64,000 nucleotides of DNA from Nematopogon swammerdamellus (taxonomy: Eukaryota; Arthropoda; Insecta; Lepidoptera; Adelidae): the NCBI GenBank assembly GCA_946902875.1, contig OX336336.1, positions 6,232,545-6,296,544 of the forward strand, written 5' to 3'. This document shows, piece by piece, positions 1 through 9,945 of the stretch. The position numbers and the translations under genes were made by a program. Position 1 is the first letter of the stretch, and every line of letters begins with the position of its first letter. The notes beneath the pieces are model-generated. The model did not search any database and had not been told where the DNA came from. It saw only the letters and a list, made by a program, of their open reading frames with translations.

Positions 1-238
1 ACCGCTCGGAGCCGGTGTAAAATGTAGCTCCCTTTCCTTGCCCCTTACTAGGTGGTAGGCTCAAATTGTAGCCGACTGTGTTGGTACCACCGTACTGAAT
101 ACGGATAGCCCTGGATAGCCAGCAATCCAGGGAAGTCTCCGGTATGGCACCTACCTTCTCGGAGGTGATATTGGCTGGTCGGAGCATGCGCTTTGGCCCC
201 TCCGACTCAGCCACACATACCGGAATAAAAAAAAAAAA
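1..238 (+). mobile_element. SINE-like repeat, family B
   Basis: The stretch ends in an A-rich tail at about 226-238 and contains a short TTGGTACCACCG core that is also found in the main SINE family of this window. A second copy lies in reverse orientation at 11424-11640 and shares the segments around the 'ccggtatg', 'ggaagtctcc' and 'tccgactcag' words. The 5' end is cut by the window edge. It sits in an intron of the SCYL3-like gene, just before the exon that starts near 283. Assignment as a SINE rests on the A tail and on the two dispersed copies. Confidence 0.6.
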
Positions 239-282
239 TGTACTAGAGTGACTTGAGTGTCTTCCTCCTGTTGACTGGACAG

Positions 283-470
283 AGCGCACAGGAAGCGCGC
301 CGGGTCGGGGTCTGTTCGCGCTGAGCGTGTACAAGGAGCACGTGAAGCCGAGCGTGATGCAGCTGTTCGGTGTGCGCGACTCGCAGATACGTCTGCTGCT
401 GCTCGCAAACTTCCCCAGCTACGCGCACGTCTTCACGCACGAGGAACTCTCGCAGCATATACTTCCTGAG
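283..470 (+). CDS. SCYL3: SCYL3-like, HEAT-repeat exon
   Basis: Exon between the acceptor ...ggacag (ending 282) and the donor gag|gtatgc. In the frame that joins the downstream exon it is open and encodes a HEAT-type helical repeat ending in EELSQHILPE. An alternative acceptor AG lies about 7 bases further in. Confidence 0.75.
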
Positions 471-1907
471 GTATGCTCACTAGCTTAATTGTGTCAACTG
501 ATGTAAAATTATACGTACAAATGCTTACACGGAGCGCAAATGAGCAGTTTACACACGTGGTTATAATTTATAAAAAAGTTTAAATAACATAATCAATAAG
601 AATGTAAATGGATAACAAAATGTACTTAATACAATTTGCCAACACAAAAATAACTATAAAAAAATTTAAAATACAAAAATTTTTTATTTTTCATTTTTCA
701 GGAAATCATCCGCACAAATTATACAAATTATACACTTAGAATGAATACTTACGATGGCCTATTAAAGATTTCCATAAGGGATTACATTAATTACGGGCTA
801 GGAAACATAACATATGGAAATATAAGAAAAAATAAAATAAAATAAAAATAAACTGTGGTTATGAATGCATGTGTGGATGATATTTATTCGCTCATCAATG
901 TCTTTATAATCTCAATTCAGAATTTTGATCTAGATAGGTGAAAGATAACACATATCAGTAATTAGATCATTGAAGTTACGTACAATTCTAGTGAAAACTG
1001 AGTCCTGAGCATAGTTGGTGTGGTGCGTGGGCTCGTGGAGGAGAGCTGTGTGACGCTGTGAGCGACTAAAATGTAATCCAGTCCAATTTTTATGTTCCAG
1101 CTCCTTCTTGGAATAAAGGACACGGACGACAATCTAGTGGCGTCAACATTGTCATGTCTGGCCGAGCTGATACCGATACTGGGAGCGAGCACCGTCATTG
1201 GCGGGAAACGAAGCAAAATCTTCAACGACGGGCGACCCAACCAGCACTGCAGCAAGTCAACCATCCCAGTCGCCAATTCCAATGGACACAGGGTGCCCAC
1301 CAAGTCATTGAAGGATTTTCCTTGTTCGGAAGAAGTCTCACAAGATAGCAACGACTCCATGCAGTTTGAAAGTAAACTAATTCTAAACGAAAGGCCGTCG
1401 CCAGTCGGCGGAGAATCCAACGAAGATGAGGCCTCACAGTTTGCCAATGAAGTGAATAATGTCACCGTGACAGAAAGTGAAGAAACGTGGAGCGACTGGG
1501 ATGCCTCACATCGACAGTCGACCGCTCCCCTTCAGCTAGACGTTCCGCCTATAGGCATAGCCGATGAGTACGAACCAACTGTGAGCAAATCTATTTCGAA
1601 ACAAGAAAAATTGGTGAGCAGCAAGGCTAGGTCCGCTCTACTCCAAAATGCGGCTATAGAAGCGAAAAAGAACCTTATAGACATATCAGAATTAGACATA
1701 AAGACACAAAGAGCGGATGCTTTTAAGAAGAGCGGCGCGGATGAGTTTGATTTCTTTGCCGATATGGCGCCCGTCATAGAGAAGACAACGGCTTTAATTG
1801 TACCAGAATCGAGTTGTAATGAAATTAGCAGCAAACTGAACTTTGTGCCGAATGAAACCGCAGACGAAAGGAGTACCGGATGGGGAGACGATTGGAGTGA
1901 TAGCTAG
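283..1907 (+). CDS. SCYL3: SCYL3/PACE-1-like pseudokinase, C-terminal part (two exons)
   Basis: This is the 3' end of a gene for a SCY1-like pseudokinase scaffold. Exon A (about 283-470) reads VYKEHVKPSVMQLFGVRDSQ and on to HILPE, then a GT donor at 471. Exon B (1101-1907, acceptor ttccag) continues in phase 0 with LLLGIKDTDDNLVASTLSCL, then an ILG..VIGG(K/R)xxKIF block, and ends in WGDDWSDS and TAG at 1905-1907. The ILP-x-LLLG-x-(K/R)DT and VIGG-x-R-x-KIF blocks match the HEAT-repeat segment of the SCYL3 (PACE-1) branch better than SCYL1 or SCYL2. The part after about residue 50 of exon B is acidic, serine-rich and probably disordered, as in the family's C-terminal tail that binds ezrin. SCYL proteins act at Golgi and vesicle membranes. 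The kinase-like domain and the start codon lie upstream of the window. The acceptor at 282 is the best of two nearby AGs, so the exact start of exon A is uncertain. Confidence 0.85.
471..1100 (+). other. SCYL3-like intron
   Basis: AT-rich intron with a GT donor at 471 and an acceptor tatgttccag ending at 1100. I see no coding segment, repeat or RNA gene in it. Confidence 0.7.
1101..1907 (+). CDS. SCYL3: SCYL3-like, terminal coding exon
   Basis: Open from the acceptor at 1100 to TAG at 1905-1907, 268 codons plus the stop. The first 45 residues are the last HEAT repeat. The remainder is low-complexity, rich in S, E and D, and closes with the acidic-aromatic WGDDWSDS. The ATG near 1092 is inside the intron and is not a start. 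Confidence 0.85.
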   Translation, partial: LLLGIKDTDDNLVASTLSCLAELIPILGASTVIGGKRSKIFNDGRPNQHCSKSTIPVANSNGHRVPTKSLKDFPCSEEVSQDSNDSMQFESKLILNERPSPVGGESNEDEASQFANEVNNVTVTESEETWSDWDASHRQSTAPLQLDVPPIGIADEYEPTVSKSISKQEKLVSSKARSALLQNAAIEAKKNLIDISELDIKTQRADAFKKSGADEFDFFADMAPVIEKTTALIVPESSCNEISSKLNFVPNETADERSTGWGDDWSDS

Positions 1908-2079
1908 GACGATATTGCACAACTAACGCACACTCAAGTTGCTCAGGCGCAGAACTTTAGGGTTGTGTCATTCATTCCCAAATGTAAAATAGTTGCATAT
2001 TTATCACTGCTGATTTTAAGCGTCGCTACTTGGATTGCCTTCAATGTAATGTAATGATAAAATGGTAGTAGCGTAGCAG

Positions 2080-2330
2080 ACAGGGAATGCATCCCTTTAC
2101 ATCCCTGTAGAGCTGCCTAAAGTGCGGACTAAGTGCTCCAGTATTTCTTTTATCTTCCGCACTGCGAAACTTTGGAATGCACTTCCTCCCGATGTGTTTC
2201 CTTCAGTGTATGACTTAGGATATTTCAAGAGAAGCGTAAAAAGGCATCTGTCACGCCGGCACGGCATACGCAGCCCCTGTTCTAATCCGAATGCTCTTGG
2301 GCGTCGTCGGCTCAACAATCGACGCTGACG
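2080..2330 (+). pseudogene. LINE reverse-transcriptase C-terminal fragment
   Basis: A short frame reads FIFRTAKLWNALPPDVFPSV and then FKRSVKRHLSRR. This is the end-of-ORF2 signature of Jockey/CR1-group LINEs (an R-x-x-x-LWN-x-LP-x-x-x-FP block followed by a basic FKR..). It is 5'-truncated and lies in the 3' flank of the SCYL3-like gene, followed by an A-run at 2353-2362. The clade within the group is uncertain. Confidence 0.65.
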
Positions 2331-3271
2331 GCAAGTGTCTCACGTATCCATAAAAAAAAAAATGGTTCTAGTTACCTGAAGACTTCTATTAAAATTATTT
2401 TCATCAGCGCTTATACTTAAAGTAAAAAGCAAGTAGGTAAATAATATTTTCTGAGCAATTGATATTCTAGTAAATTTTGCATTGCTCAATGTTTCATTAT
2501 AAAGGCTGTGACAGTTATTCTATATTGTAATTTGGTATACAAACAGTGAATTTAGACTTCAATCTTAGACACACACATACGCCCACACGCGCTCATCCAC
2601 AACTCAGTTAATGGAGTTTTAAAAGTTTTTTTTTTAACAAAATTAACAGTCACTCGTCCTATGGATCGGCGTATGTAGTGACAATTTGCATGTTAGGTGG
2701 AGAATTCCATTTGTCGCATGCCGACAATTAGAAGCTTATTAGTAATTCAACATTCATGCAACTTCTGATATTTAACATAATACAATTCCCAAGTGTTCAC
2801 ATTCGACTAGCGAATTACATTCAGTGTCAAAGCTGACTTTGGCAAAGTGAATAGTGTAGACCAAATATTTGATTAATTACAAATTGTAATAAAGTTGTGA
2901 ATAAGTAGTGAGATTATGGTTGTATTTGCAGATCGAGATATTAAACTACAGAATATGTACATAAAATAATATCCCCACTAACTGGTTTCTTATTCGACCT
3001 TTACTCTTTTGCTGCTATCACCATTGCCTTAGCTTAAGAGAACTGGGAATTTTCTCATACACCGGGGGTAGTCTCTTTCCAACCTGCAAATCTTGCACTA
3101 CCATTTCAAAAATGTTGTGTGTAAAAGATATCAATATCTATGTCGTCCTTTTTTCGTTATTTCATGAAATATATTTCATTATAAAAATGTGAAAAATAGC
3201 TATTTTAGGCCTAACTTTCATATTTTTTATATGGAAAACTATAAAAAAAAACAAATTAAAATTAAGATATA
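2331..3271. other. SCYL3-like 3' flank
   Basis: AT-rich sequence between a LINE fragment and a SINE. Apart from a candidate polyadenylation signal at 2888-2893 I see nothing coding or repeated in it. Confidence 0.5.
2888..2893 (+). promoter_or_regulatory. candidate polyadenylation signal for the SCYL3-like gene
   Basis: AATAAA about 980 bases after the stop codon. It is the first canonical hexamer I noticed that is not obviously part of a repeat. The true 3' end is not proven. Confidence 0.3.
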
Positions 3272-3394
3272 GGGCACGACCGAAGGGAAGCACTGACGCG
3301 ACACCAAGTTCACCTGGTTTTATGGGCTGACATCACAGATGTTGTAGGTGACGTAGCCAACCGTGTCAGCTTCAATAAAAAAAAATAAAAAAAA
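3272..3394 (+). mobile_element. SINE family A, 3' part
   Basis: Begins at gggcacgaccgaagggaagc and runs through the conserved ATGGGCTGACATCAC, GATGTTGTAGGTGA and GTGTCAG blocks to an A-rich tail. It lacks the 5S-like head, so it is a 5'-truncated copy. Confidence 0.75.
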
Positions 3395-3480
3395 CACCCA
3401 AAAGCCTATAGTGATATATTTTTTGTTATCAACAAAAGCCTACCGTTTGTTGAAAACAAAAAAATATATCACTTAATATT

Positions 3481-3695
3481 CCCTTACCTTCATAGGTGGT
3501 AGGGTTTATCCCGACCGGGTTGGTACCACCGCACTGAGCGAAACGTCGTCGGTCGAAACGGCTATGTACATAGTTCGTGTTTTCCGCCTTCAGTGTAGCC
3601 GACATGAAATGAAGTTCACCCGGTGTTATGGGCTGACATCACAGATGTTGTAGGTGATGTAGCCAACCATGTCAGTTTCCATAAAAAATAAAATT
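3481..3695 (+). mobile_element. SINE family A, copy with internal deletion
   Basis: Contains the ggtggtaggg...TTGGTACCACCGCACTGA core, the CGGTCGAAACGGCTATGTA block, and then the 3' block ending in gtcagtttccataaaaaa. Compared with the longer copies it has lost the 'gaagcactgac..ggcacc' segment between about 3603 and 3612. The head is missing. Confidence 0.75.
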
Positions 3696-4038
3696 TAAAT
3701 TGAGGAAGAATAAAGACATGAAAAAAGACTTCGGCTGAATGATGATTCCCAAATATTTTGTAGGGAGGCGGTTTACTTCTGAGCTGCAGTTGTCCTTTTC
3801 AGCGGCGCGGCCCACAGCGACAGCAATACGATGAAGGAAATTCGAAATTTGAAAACGGTTCGCAGTACACAATGCTCTTAAGGGTGACAGATGCAAGATG
3901 TTACTTGAGGGCTGGATAAGTGCAAGCTGTTACTTTTTTAATTAATTAATGTACTCTTCCATAGGTTAGTTTCCATAAAAAAAAGGTATGAGCTTTGGGA
4001 AGGGTTAAAGTAAAACCAGCAAACAGTTGTGATATTGA
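3696..4038. other. flank upstream of the long TIR element
   Basis: Short AT-rich stretch with no recognisable gene or repeat. Confidence 0.4.
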
Positions 4039-4046
4039 GATAAAAC
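4039..4046 (+). repeat. 8-bp target-site duplication, left, long element copy 1
   Basis: GATAAAAC. It is repeated exactly at 9938-9945 on the other side of the element. Confidence 0.85.
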
Positions 4047-4505
4047 CATTGATTTTATAACCCTGTCGGGACAGATAGACCACTCCATATAACAAATTTG
4101 GTAACGTTGTAAATCGTAAAACCAACAGAGGGCGTTAATAATTTTTCTTGATGTTGTCGTAAAACAAACAGGTGGCGTTAATGTTTGTTAATACTTCTAT
4201 ACTAAGGGCGCTATCTAGTTGAAATACAACATGTATCTAGGTACCTTTAATTGTCACTAGGCTGTAGAATTACTGCTACTAGACAAAAGATGGCGCTTTC
4301 ATTTATATTTATAAAGAACATTATTTATGTAAATTCCAAAATTTTTAATTATATTTGAATAATAAAATTATGACAATTTACAATTAAACTAACACTTCTT
4401 ATCAAATTAAATAAAATAAAAAAATGTTTTGAAAATTATTTGGTATACGGAACAAAATATTATTATGATTGTAATTTCCTGTTTGTGCGCTTTTAATAGA
4501 TAGAT

Positions 4506-4564
4506 CCACACAGAGCACGGAATACCCCCGCGCGCGCGCGCGCGGTATTCCGTGCTCTGTGGAT
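4506..4564. repeat. perfect hairpin with (CG)n centre, copy 1
   Basis: Two 17-base arms (ACAGAGCACGGAATACC and its complement) enclose a run of alternating C and G. The outer left arm has an extra CA compared with copy 2 (17180-17236), where the arms are 20 bases and perfect. An RNA copy would form a very stable stem, and the (CG)n tract could adopt Z-DNA. Confidence 0.85.
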
Positions 4565-4682
4565 AGAACGTATTTATTTAGTTGAACAGTTAAACAAATA
4601 CTCGTCACTCTTCATTCTAATAATGTCAGCATTGTATGTAAAAAAAAAAATATGAAAACTGCCTTAAAAAATTTATGAAATT

Positions 4683-4822
4683 AAAAAAATCGAACCCTAG
4701 AGTTGAAGGCGGTGCTAAAGAAGGCTACACAAATCACAAAGGATATCATCCACGCATGTTTTCTTTCATGTATCATTTTTGCTTGCTTTAGCACCGCCTT
4801 CAACTCTAGGGTTCGATTTTTT
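4683..4822. repeat. inverted-repeat module (about 37-base arms), copy 1
   Basis: The left arm starts at AAATCGAACCCTAGAGTTGA and the right arm is its near-perfect complement, with about 65 bases between. The same module recurs at 17355-17502 in copy 2 and, shortened, at 53803-53879 outside the long element. It therefore has its own dispersal history. Confidence 0.8.
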
Positions 4823-4999
4823 TTATTTCATACATTTTTGAAGGCGGTTTTTATATATTTTTTTAAATAGTTTTTTATTTCACAGTTTTTTTTGGAATTT
4901 TTTGCTATTAATGTACTCGGCGGAATCGCTCGACCTTCGGCCTCGCGATTCCGCCTCGCTTTCCAATCTGATCTCGACCAAATTAAAATGGAACCACGT

Positions 5000-5690
5000 C
5001 ATGGTTATCCCCTTTCAAACAAAAAAAAAGAATTTTCAAAATCGGCCCACAATAATTGACGGAGTAATCGCGTAACAAACATCCAAAAAAAGAAAACATA
5101 CCGTCGAATTGAGAATCTCCTAGGTCTAAAGTAAATTGCTCGTGATGACAAATTCAACGAGCCCAAACACGATGGGTTTATCATGTGTAGTTTAGGAGTT
5201 CCTATGGCCACCTTCCGTCTCCATCATCAGACCAGCTCGATGGTACTCGTACTCGTATTATAATATATTAAACGCATCTGGCCGGTCGGAAAAGATTTCA
5301 AATTTAGAATATTCATGAAACAAGGGTCCGAATATGAATGACAATATCGATTCATGTATTTCAATACAATGACAGAGAAAATTTCAAAATATTAGGTACC
5401 TATTCTACCTATTTAATACTTTTTAGTTCTAGTTTATTTTTTTTAAGTCGGTTTTATATTTTTAAAACAATATTACATAAAAAACAATAATCGAAATCGA
5501 ATAATCGAAATCGGTTGAAGTGGTACAGAATTATTCGCCATGTGTCAAACTGCAAATTGCTGAAAAAGCCCACATCACAAAAGTTTTGCTGAAGGTAACC
5601 ACACACCAATAGTATTTTGTTGCTTTTTCATAAACCGCTCAATCAATTTCAATAAAATTTCAATGGGAGCACCTCTGAAGTATGACCTAC
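5000..5690 (-). mobile_element. RTE-like LINE 3' debris
   Basis: Two stretches carry the words typical of lepidopteran RTE 3' ends: 'cgtaacaaacatcc' and 'gtcgaattgagaatctcct' near 5060-5120, and 'ttttaagtcggttttat' near 5440-5456. The block CAAAxAAAAAAAGAATTTTC is present at both about 5018 and 5692, so the segment includes an internal direct repeat. No reading frame remains. The call is based on word similarity only. Confidence 0.35.
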
Positions 5691-5729
5691 CAAACAAAAA
5701 AAGAATTTTCAAAATCAGCCCACAATTAA

Positions 5730-7033
5730 CACGTTGAACGCCATACGACCCACCGGTGGGCCTAGCGTACTTTTCGGTTCGGGCCAAGCCAAACTCATTA
5801 TATCCGTAATTTTCATCAACTTGAGATTTTCATCACAAAGTTTATAAAATGCGGTAATTTGTAAGGAAAATAAAAATTTGCGACTTTTACCGTCTAATTT
5901 TCGAGATATAGCAGAAGGCTCACGGGTGGATCGTGTGGCCTCCTATGAAGGATTTGTATTTTTCTGTTGGCTGGGGCCGCGGGGTCACGCCGCGGCCCAC
6001 CCGTTGCGCGCGCGCCGCGGACGCAGCGATCAATCCCGGTCCGGCTGCGTCGACAATTGAGGATGTTTTACGCTTTTCTCGCCAAAAATGATTATTTTGA
6101 AGATTTCGAGTTAACACAAGAAGCGCTAACGCAGTTAGAAAACATCGAGATAGATCTTCTGAACCGTAGTTTCGGAATAGATTCTATGAAGACGTAGTTC
6201 AACCAACGAAAAGAAGATGCTGTCGAATTCTTTTGTCGGAGAGTGAGGATAGCGACTATGAAATGCATATAGAAAGACGGAAGAGAATGAAACACACTCT
6301 GGAAAGGAAAGAGGGATTGGCCAGAAAAGTGAGAAGAACATGTCACCAATGTTATGCAAAGAACGTACCAATAATGGGTAGCAAACAGGCTAAAACCAAG
6401 TCGAAAAAAGTATCCACTTATTGCCAAAGCAGCCCAACTAAACCATTCCTTTGTTTGCCTTGTTTTAACATGACTCACGGATAATTCTTTATTGTTTATG
6501 GTTAAACCCTTTGGGGTTAAGATGATTGATTATTTTAAATAATGAAGTGTCATAATGTTGTGATTGTTCAATTTCATAAATATTTTGTTTTGTTCAATTT
6601 CATAAATTATTTTCGTAATAAATAATGTCTTCTTATTTGGCAATGAAGAAAATTTTATGTTCATTTTTATTTTGACGAATATTTTCTTATTATTTTCTGG
6701 TTTTATTAATTCTATTAATACAAATATTATTTTCTACCTTATCGTTAAGAGCAGCCCTAGCATCGTTACAATTAACTTAATAAAAAACTACAAGTTTCTA
6801 TTGGATTTGAAAACCACGCCGTCCGCTTCGACTACAAGGCCATGCGGCTCACTTCCATATTGGCTTTGTAGCTGCGCTCTGTGGCTTGTAGGAAGCGTTT
6901 ACGTAGGCCCTCTCACGCGGCTCACCGGTGACCCCCATGCCCTGAATGGTTCAGTAAGGAAAGGCTCACCGGTGAGCGGTGAGCCCCGTGGCCCAAACGG
7001 AAATACTGGATTTTTCATGTGGCGTTGAACGTG
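5730..7033 (+). mobile_element. piggyBac-derived non-autonomous element nested in copy 1
   Basis: The left end is TTAA followed by CACGTTGAACGCCA, and the right end is TGGCGTTGAACGTG followed by TAAG (a mutated TTAA). The inverted ends plus a TTAA target are diagnostic for piggyBac. Subterminal palindromic words CACCGGTG occur near both ends. Inside is a GC-rich leader (about 5970-6050) and a frame for a piggyBac C-terminal cysteine-rich domain at 6233-6484. The catalytic DDD domain is absent, so the element cannot move itself. The copy-2 version (18432-21550) has the same structure plus a later insertion. Confidence 0.75.
6233..6484 (+). pseudogene. piggyBac transposase remnant: acidic N-terminus joined to cysteine-rich domain
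   Basis: A frame of about 83 codons, opening at TTG with no in-frame ATG upstream that is usable. It begins SESEDSD, like the acidic start of piggyBac transposases. It runs through a basic RKRMKHTLERKEGLARKVRR stretch and ends with the C-terminal cysteine-rich zinc-binding domain: CHQCY, then KKVSTYC, then FLCLPCF and H. Cysteines and the final H are in the family order, although the cysteine pair partner in 'TYCQSSP' is S where C is usual. The whole catalytic core between the two parts is missing. The frame is intact in copy 2 (18938-19189) with only a few substitutions. It may be translated as a DNA-end-binding peptide, or it may simply be young; the sequence cannot decide this. Confidence 0.7.
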
Positions 7034-7037
7034 TAAG

Positions 7038-7290
7038 ATTGTAATTTCCTGTTTGCGGTTTTACTCCGGTCCAAAGAATTTACAAACTCTTTGGTTGTAC
7101 TTGGGTTGTACCTAGCTCCGCTTATTTGTTGTTATATCCGCTATAGTAACACATATTCTGTGAAAATTTCAACGGGCTTCCTATTACGGTTCAAGAGATA
7201 CAGCCCTCGGATAGACAAACGGACGGACGGACAGACAGACTGCGGAGGCTTAGTAATAGGCTTCCGTACAGGGATACGGAAACCTAAAAA
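7038..7290 (+). repeat. dispersed LINE/SINE tail module
   Basis: Contains TGTGAAAATTTCAACGGGCT, a GACGGACGGACAGACAGAC run and CGGAAACCTAAAAA. This is the generic tail found on many lepidopteran repeats. A related fragment in reverse orientation lies near 61755-61855. The copy-2 counterpart is at about 21555-21800. Confidence 0.5.
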
Positions 7291-7484
7291 TAAGGGGTGA
7301 AATAGGGGTGAAAGTTTTTGTATGGGGAATCCATGATTTCTCTAGGTAAGGATATGAAAATTTATTATCTAGTCTTTTGGCACAGATTACTCAATAGTTA
7401 CTGCTTTTGGTAAGAAATAATGAATAATGGTCAGGAAGAGGAAGGGGGAGAGAAAAGAAGGGGGAGTGGGTGGGAGGTACGTTT

Positions 7485-7801
7485 GTCAGCCTGGGTAGCT
7501 CAGTGGTGCAGGCAACCCTGGGCGCGGTCAACACTTGGATGGGTGACCGCTCGACCATTTGAGGCTGACCGTGGTTCGGATTCCACGTAAAACTGTAGCA
7601 CCCTTCCCTTCTTACCTTACTAGGGTTGGTACCACCGCACTGAATAAAACGTATGTCGAAACGGCTATGTAAATCAAAGAGATTTGATGTAAATAGTTTT
7701 TTCGTTTTTTTTCGTCCAGTTCAGTATAGCCGGCACGACATGTCCGACATCACGGATGTTGTAGGTGATGTATCCAACCATGTCAGTTTCCATAAAAAAA
7801 A
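7485..7801 (+). mobile_element. SINE family A, head-containing copy (long element copy 1)
   Basis: The copy starts GTCAGCCTGGGTAGCTCAGT, includes ACTTGGATGGGTGACCGC (the 5S rRNA internal-promoter word), the TTGGTACCACCGCACTGAAT core and the 3' block, and ends in an A-rich tail. The 5S-like A-box segment is shortened compared with the copy at 36471. It is present at the same place in copy 2, so it was inserted before the long element duplicated. Confidence 0.8.
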
Positions 7802-8175
7802 GAAGAAGAGGAGGAGAGGTATGGAGGGAGGAAGGGTTAGTGAATGAGGGTAGGTGTGGGGGAGGGAGGTAGTAGAGGGAACGAGGAGGAATGGATATCG
7901 AGGGAGTGAGAGGGGCGGGGTAAGAGGGGGTTGCGGACAGGATGAGGGGTAGTAGGGGAGGAATGGAATGCGAGGGTGATGGGAAGGAGGGGCGACATGA
8001 GGGGAGGAAGGGAAGTAGGGAGAGAGGGAGGGAATGGGCGAAAGGGAAGGTGGCAAAGAGGGGGTCCGTGAAGGGTGAGGGGAAGGAGGGGAGGAAGGCG
8101 GGATCGAGGAGAGAAGACCGGGAGAGAGGTGAGTGAGAGATGGGCGAGGAAGGAATCCCTTCCTTCCTCCCGAAA
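7800..8175 (+). repeat. purine-rich (GGA/GGGA) low-complexity tract
   Basis: About 370 bases of almost pure purine on the + strand with degenerate GGAGGGA units. Frames in it are proline/serine or glycine/arginine artefacts. The copy-2 tract (22310-22700) carries a small extra block. Confidence 0.8.
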
Positions 8176-8794
8176 AAGATAGAGAATATAAGAGAAGCGA
8201 TGGTTTATTATCAATTTTGCATTTAAATCAGATTTACTATTTTTTTATTTTATTCGTTGTCGTGTCGTCGTCGGTAAAATCTACAATTTTACAATTTTAT
8301 ATAAAATATCATTGACTTATATATTCTGTAAAGCTTATCACAAATACATTAAACCCACCCTCTTTTAATCTCTTTGGTATAACACCACCAGCAGCATCGT
8401 AGATGGAAAATATAGCCCTGGACTCAACTTTTTTTAATTCGGTGCCTGGACTCCCTACTTCATACTCAAAGACATTTTGTTCATACTTCAACTATTACTA
8501 AAACGAGACACCGCGATTATGGTAGTGTGCGTATCGCGTGAATACAGAACCGACCGTCTCAAGAGATCGCATCGATATTGTGTCATCCTTTTTCCACGCG
8601 CAGTAACCCGTATCGCTTGCCTGCACGCTCCACGCAAACATTTGCGTGTTCCAAAACAAGCGAACGTCGCGCGTCGATCGATAAATTACCGCAACGGCTA
8701 AAAACTATGGAGGTGGCTTTTTACTTTCGAGCGACTGTAAGGAGAAAGGAAGTATTGTGATCGTCCAAAATGTCGAAGTTGAGAATGCGACTGA

Positions 8795-9120
8795 TTTTTT
8801 TTTTTTTTATTGAAACTGTCACGGTTGGCTACATCACCTACAACATCCGTGATGTCAGCCCATAACACCGGGTGAACTTGGTGCCACGTCAGTGCTTCCC
8901 TTCGGTCGTGCCGACTACACTGAACTGGACGGAAAACACAAACTATTTACATAGCCGTTTGGACCGACCTTTCATTCAGTGCGGTGGTACCAACCCGGGC
9001 GGGTTAAACCCTACCACCTAGTAATATAAGAAGGGGGTCATATCCCTTAGTCGCCTTTTACGACATACACGGGGAGAGATGCAGTGGGGCTATTCTTTTA
9101 AAGTACCGGCCCCACACAGT
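8795..9120 (-). mobile_element. SINE family A, reverse copy, plus attached tail (long element copy 1)
   Basis: The T-run at 8795 is the complement of the A tail, followed by the reverse complements of the 3' block, core and GGTGGTAGGG. Beyond about 9030 comes 'agtcgccttttacgaca' and 'ggccccacacagta', a word pair common in moth repeats that is not part of the other SINE copies here. Confidence 0.75.
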
Positions 9121-9175
9121 ACAGATTTGGGCTATATATCTGTCAACGATCCCAAAAAAGTGGTTTTGAGAAACA

Positions 9176-9197
9176 TGTATGTGTGTGTGTGTGTGTG
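9176..9197 (+). repeat. (GT)n microsatellite
   Basis: Eleven TG units. The copy-2 counterpart at 23706-23741 is longer and interrupted by TA. Confidence 0.9.
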
Positions 9198-9937
9198 TCC
9201 GTCCAGCGACCTTGTGCCTAAACTGCTCAACCGATTTCGTTCAAAATTCGTATTTAATAGTTTGAAATGATAATCTAGGGGTACCTTTTTTAGTTTTTTT
9301 TAATTAAAAAAAATAAGGGTTTTTTTATAAATTTTTTTTTAAATTTTTTTCGATCGATTTTCTTATAAATGGCTAACGATTTTTATTATTATTATTATAT
9401 TTAATACATCGTGTTTGTTTCCGTTTTCAAAGGTGGTAAGGTAAAAAAATATAATTTTAAAGAAGGTATCTCCACTTTATCCTAACCGCACGCGCGTATT
9501 TGAATTGCACGCAGGTTTGGTTGGTGGGTATTTTGGTATTTGGCAACTAAAAATATAATAAGAAATAGGCATGCCATCTATAGACAAATAGGACAACTTA
9601 ACTTTGGTCTGACATCTATGATGCAGAAGCGGCGAAATTATACATTTTATCCGCCAAGCTCACGGACTGACAAAACATGAAAATATTTATTGGAAAAATT
9701 ATGAAAACCTTAAAATACACTATTTTGAAATTTCTACTTAATATAAAATAATCTTTAAATTTAACTATGCTGTTCCCACTTAGCATCGTTCTATAATTAG
9801 CAGATTTAAAAATATAATAATTATTTAATTCAAATTCGATACTCCTGGCGCCATCTTAGGACATAATTGAAGACTAATTTCATGTTACCTTTAAAACATC
9901 GCTGACGGTACATCTGACTCCCCCTATAAAATCAATG

Positions 9938-9945
9938 GATAAAAC
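9938..9945 (+). repeat. 8-bp target-site duplication, right, long element copy 1
   Basis: GATAAAAC, identical to 4039-4046. Confidence 0.85.

Larger units (their letters stand above)
4047..9937 (+). mobile_element. long non-autonomous TIR DNA transposon, copy 1
   Basis: A 5.9 kb element bounded by inverted CATTGATTTTATA termini and a perfect 8-bp target duplication (GATAAAAC). A second copy lies at 16723-24619 with its own different duplication. Inside, in order: a (CG)n hairpin (4506-4564), an inverted-repeat module (4683-4822), RTE-like LINE debris (about 5000-5560), a piggyBac derivative (5730-7033), a SINE (7485-7801), a purine-rich tract (7800-8170), a reverse SINE (8795-9120) and a GT microsatellite. 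No frame for its own transposase is visible. The 8-bp duplication fits the hAT or P superfamilies. The CA terminus followed by an A/T-rich TIR and a GTCGGGAC subterminal word resembles P-type ends more than the usual hAT CAGxG start, but this is only suggestive. Confidence 0.85.

Noticed and set aside
962..1465. A 167-codon frame on the - strand
   Set aside because: Antisense of the SCYL3-like terminal exon.
7721..8214. Long proline/serine-rich frames on the - strand (and the matching ones at 22231-22739)
   Set aside because: They are the translation of a purine-rich low-complexity tract and are repeated with the transposon.
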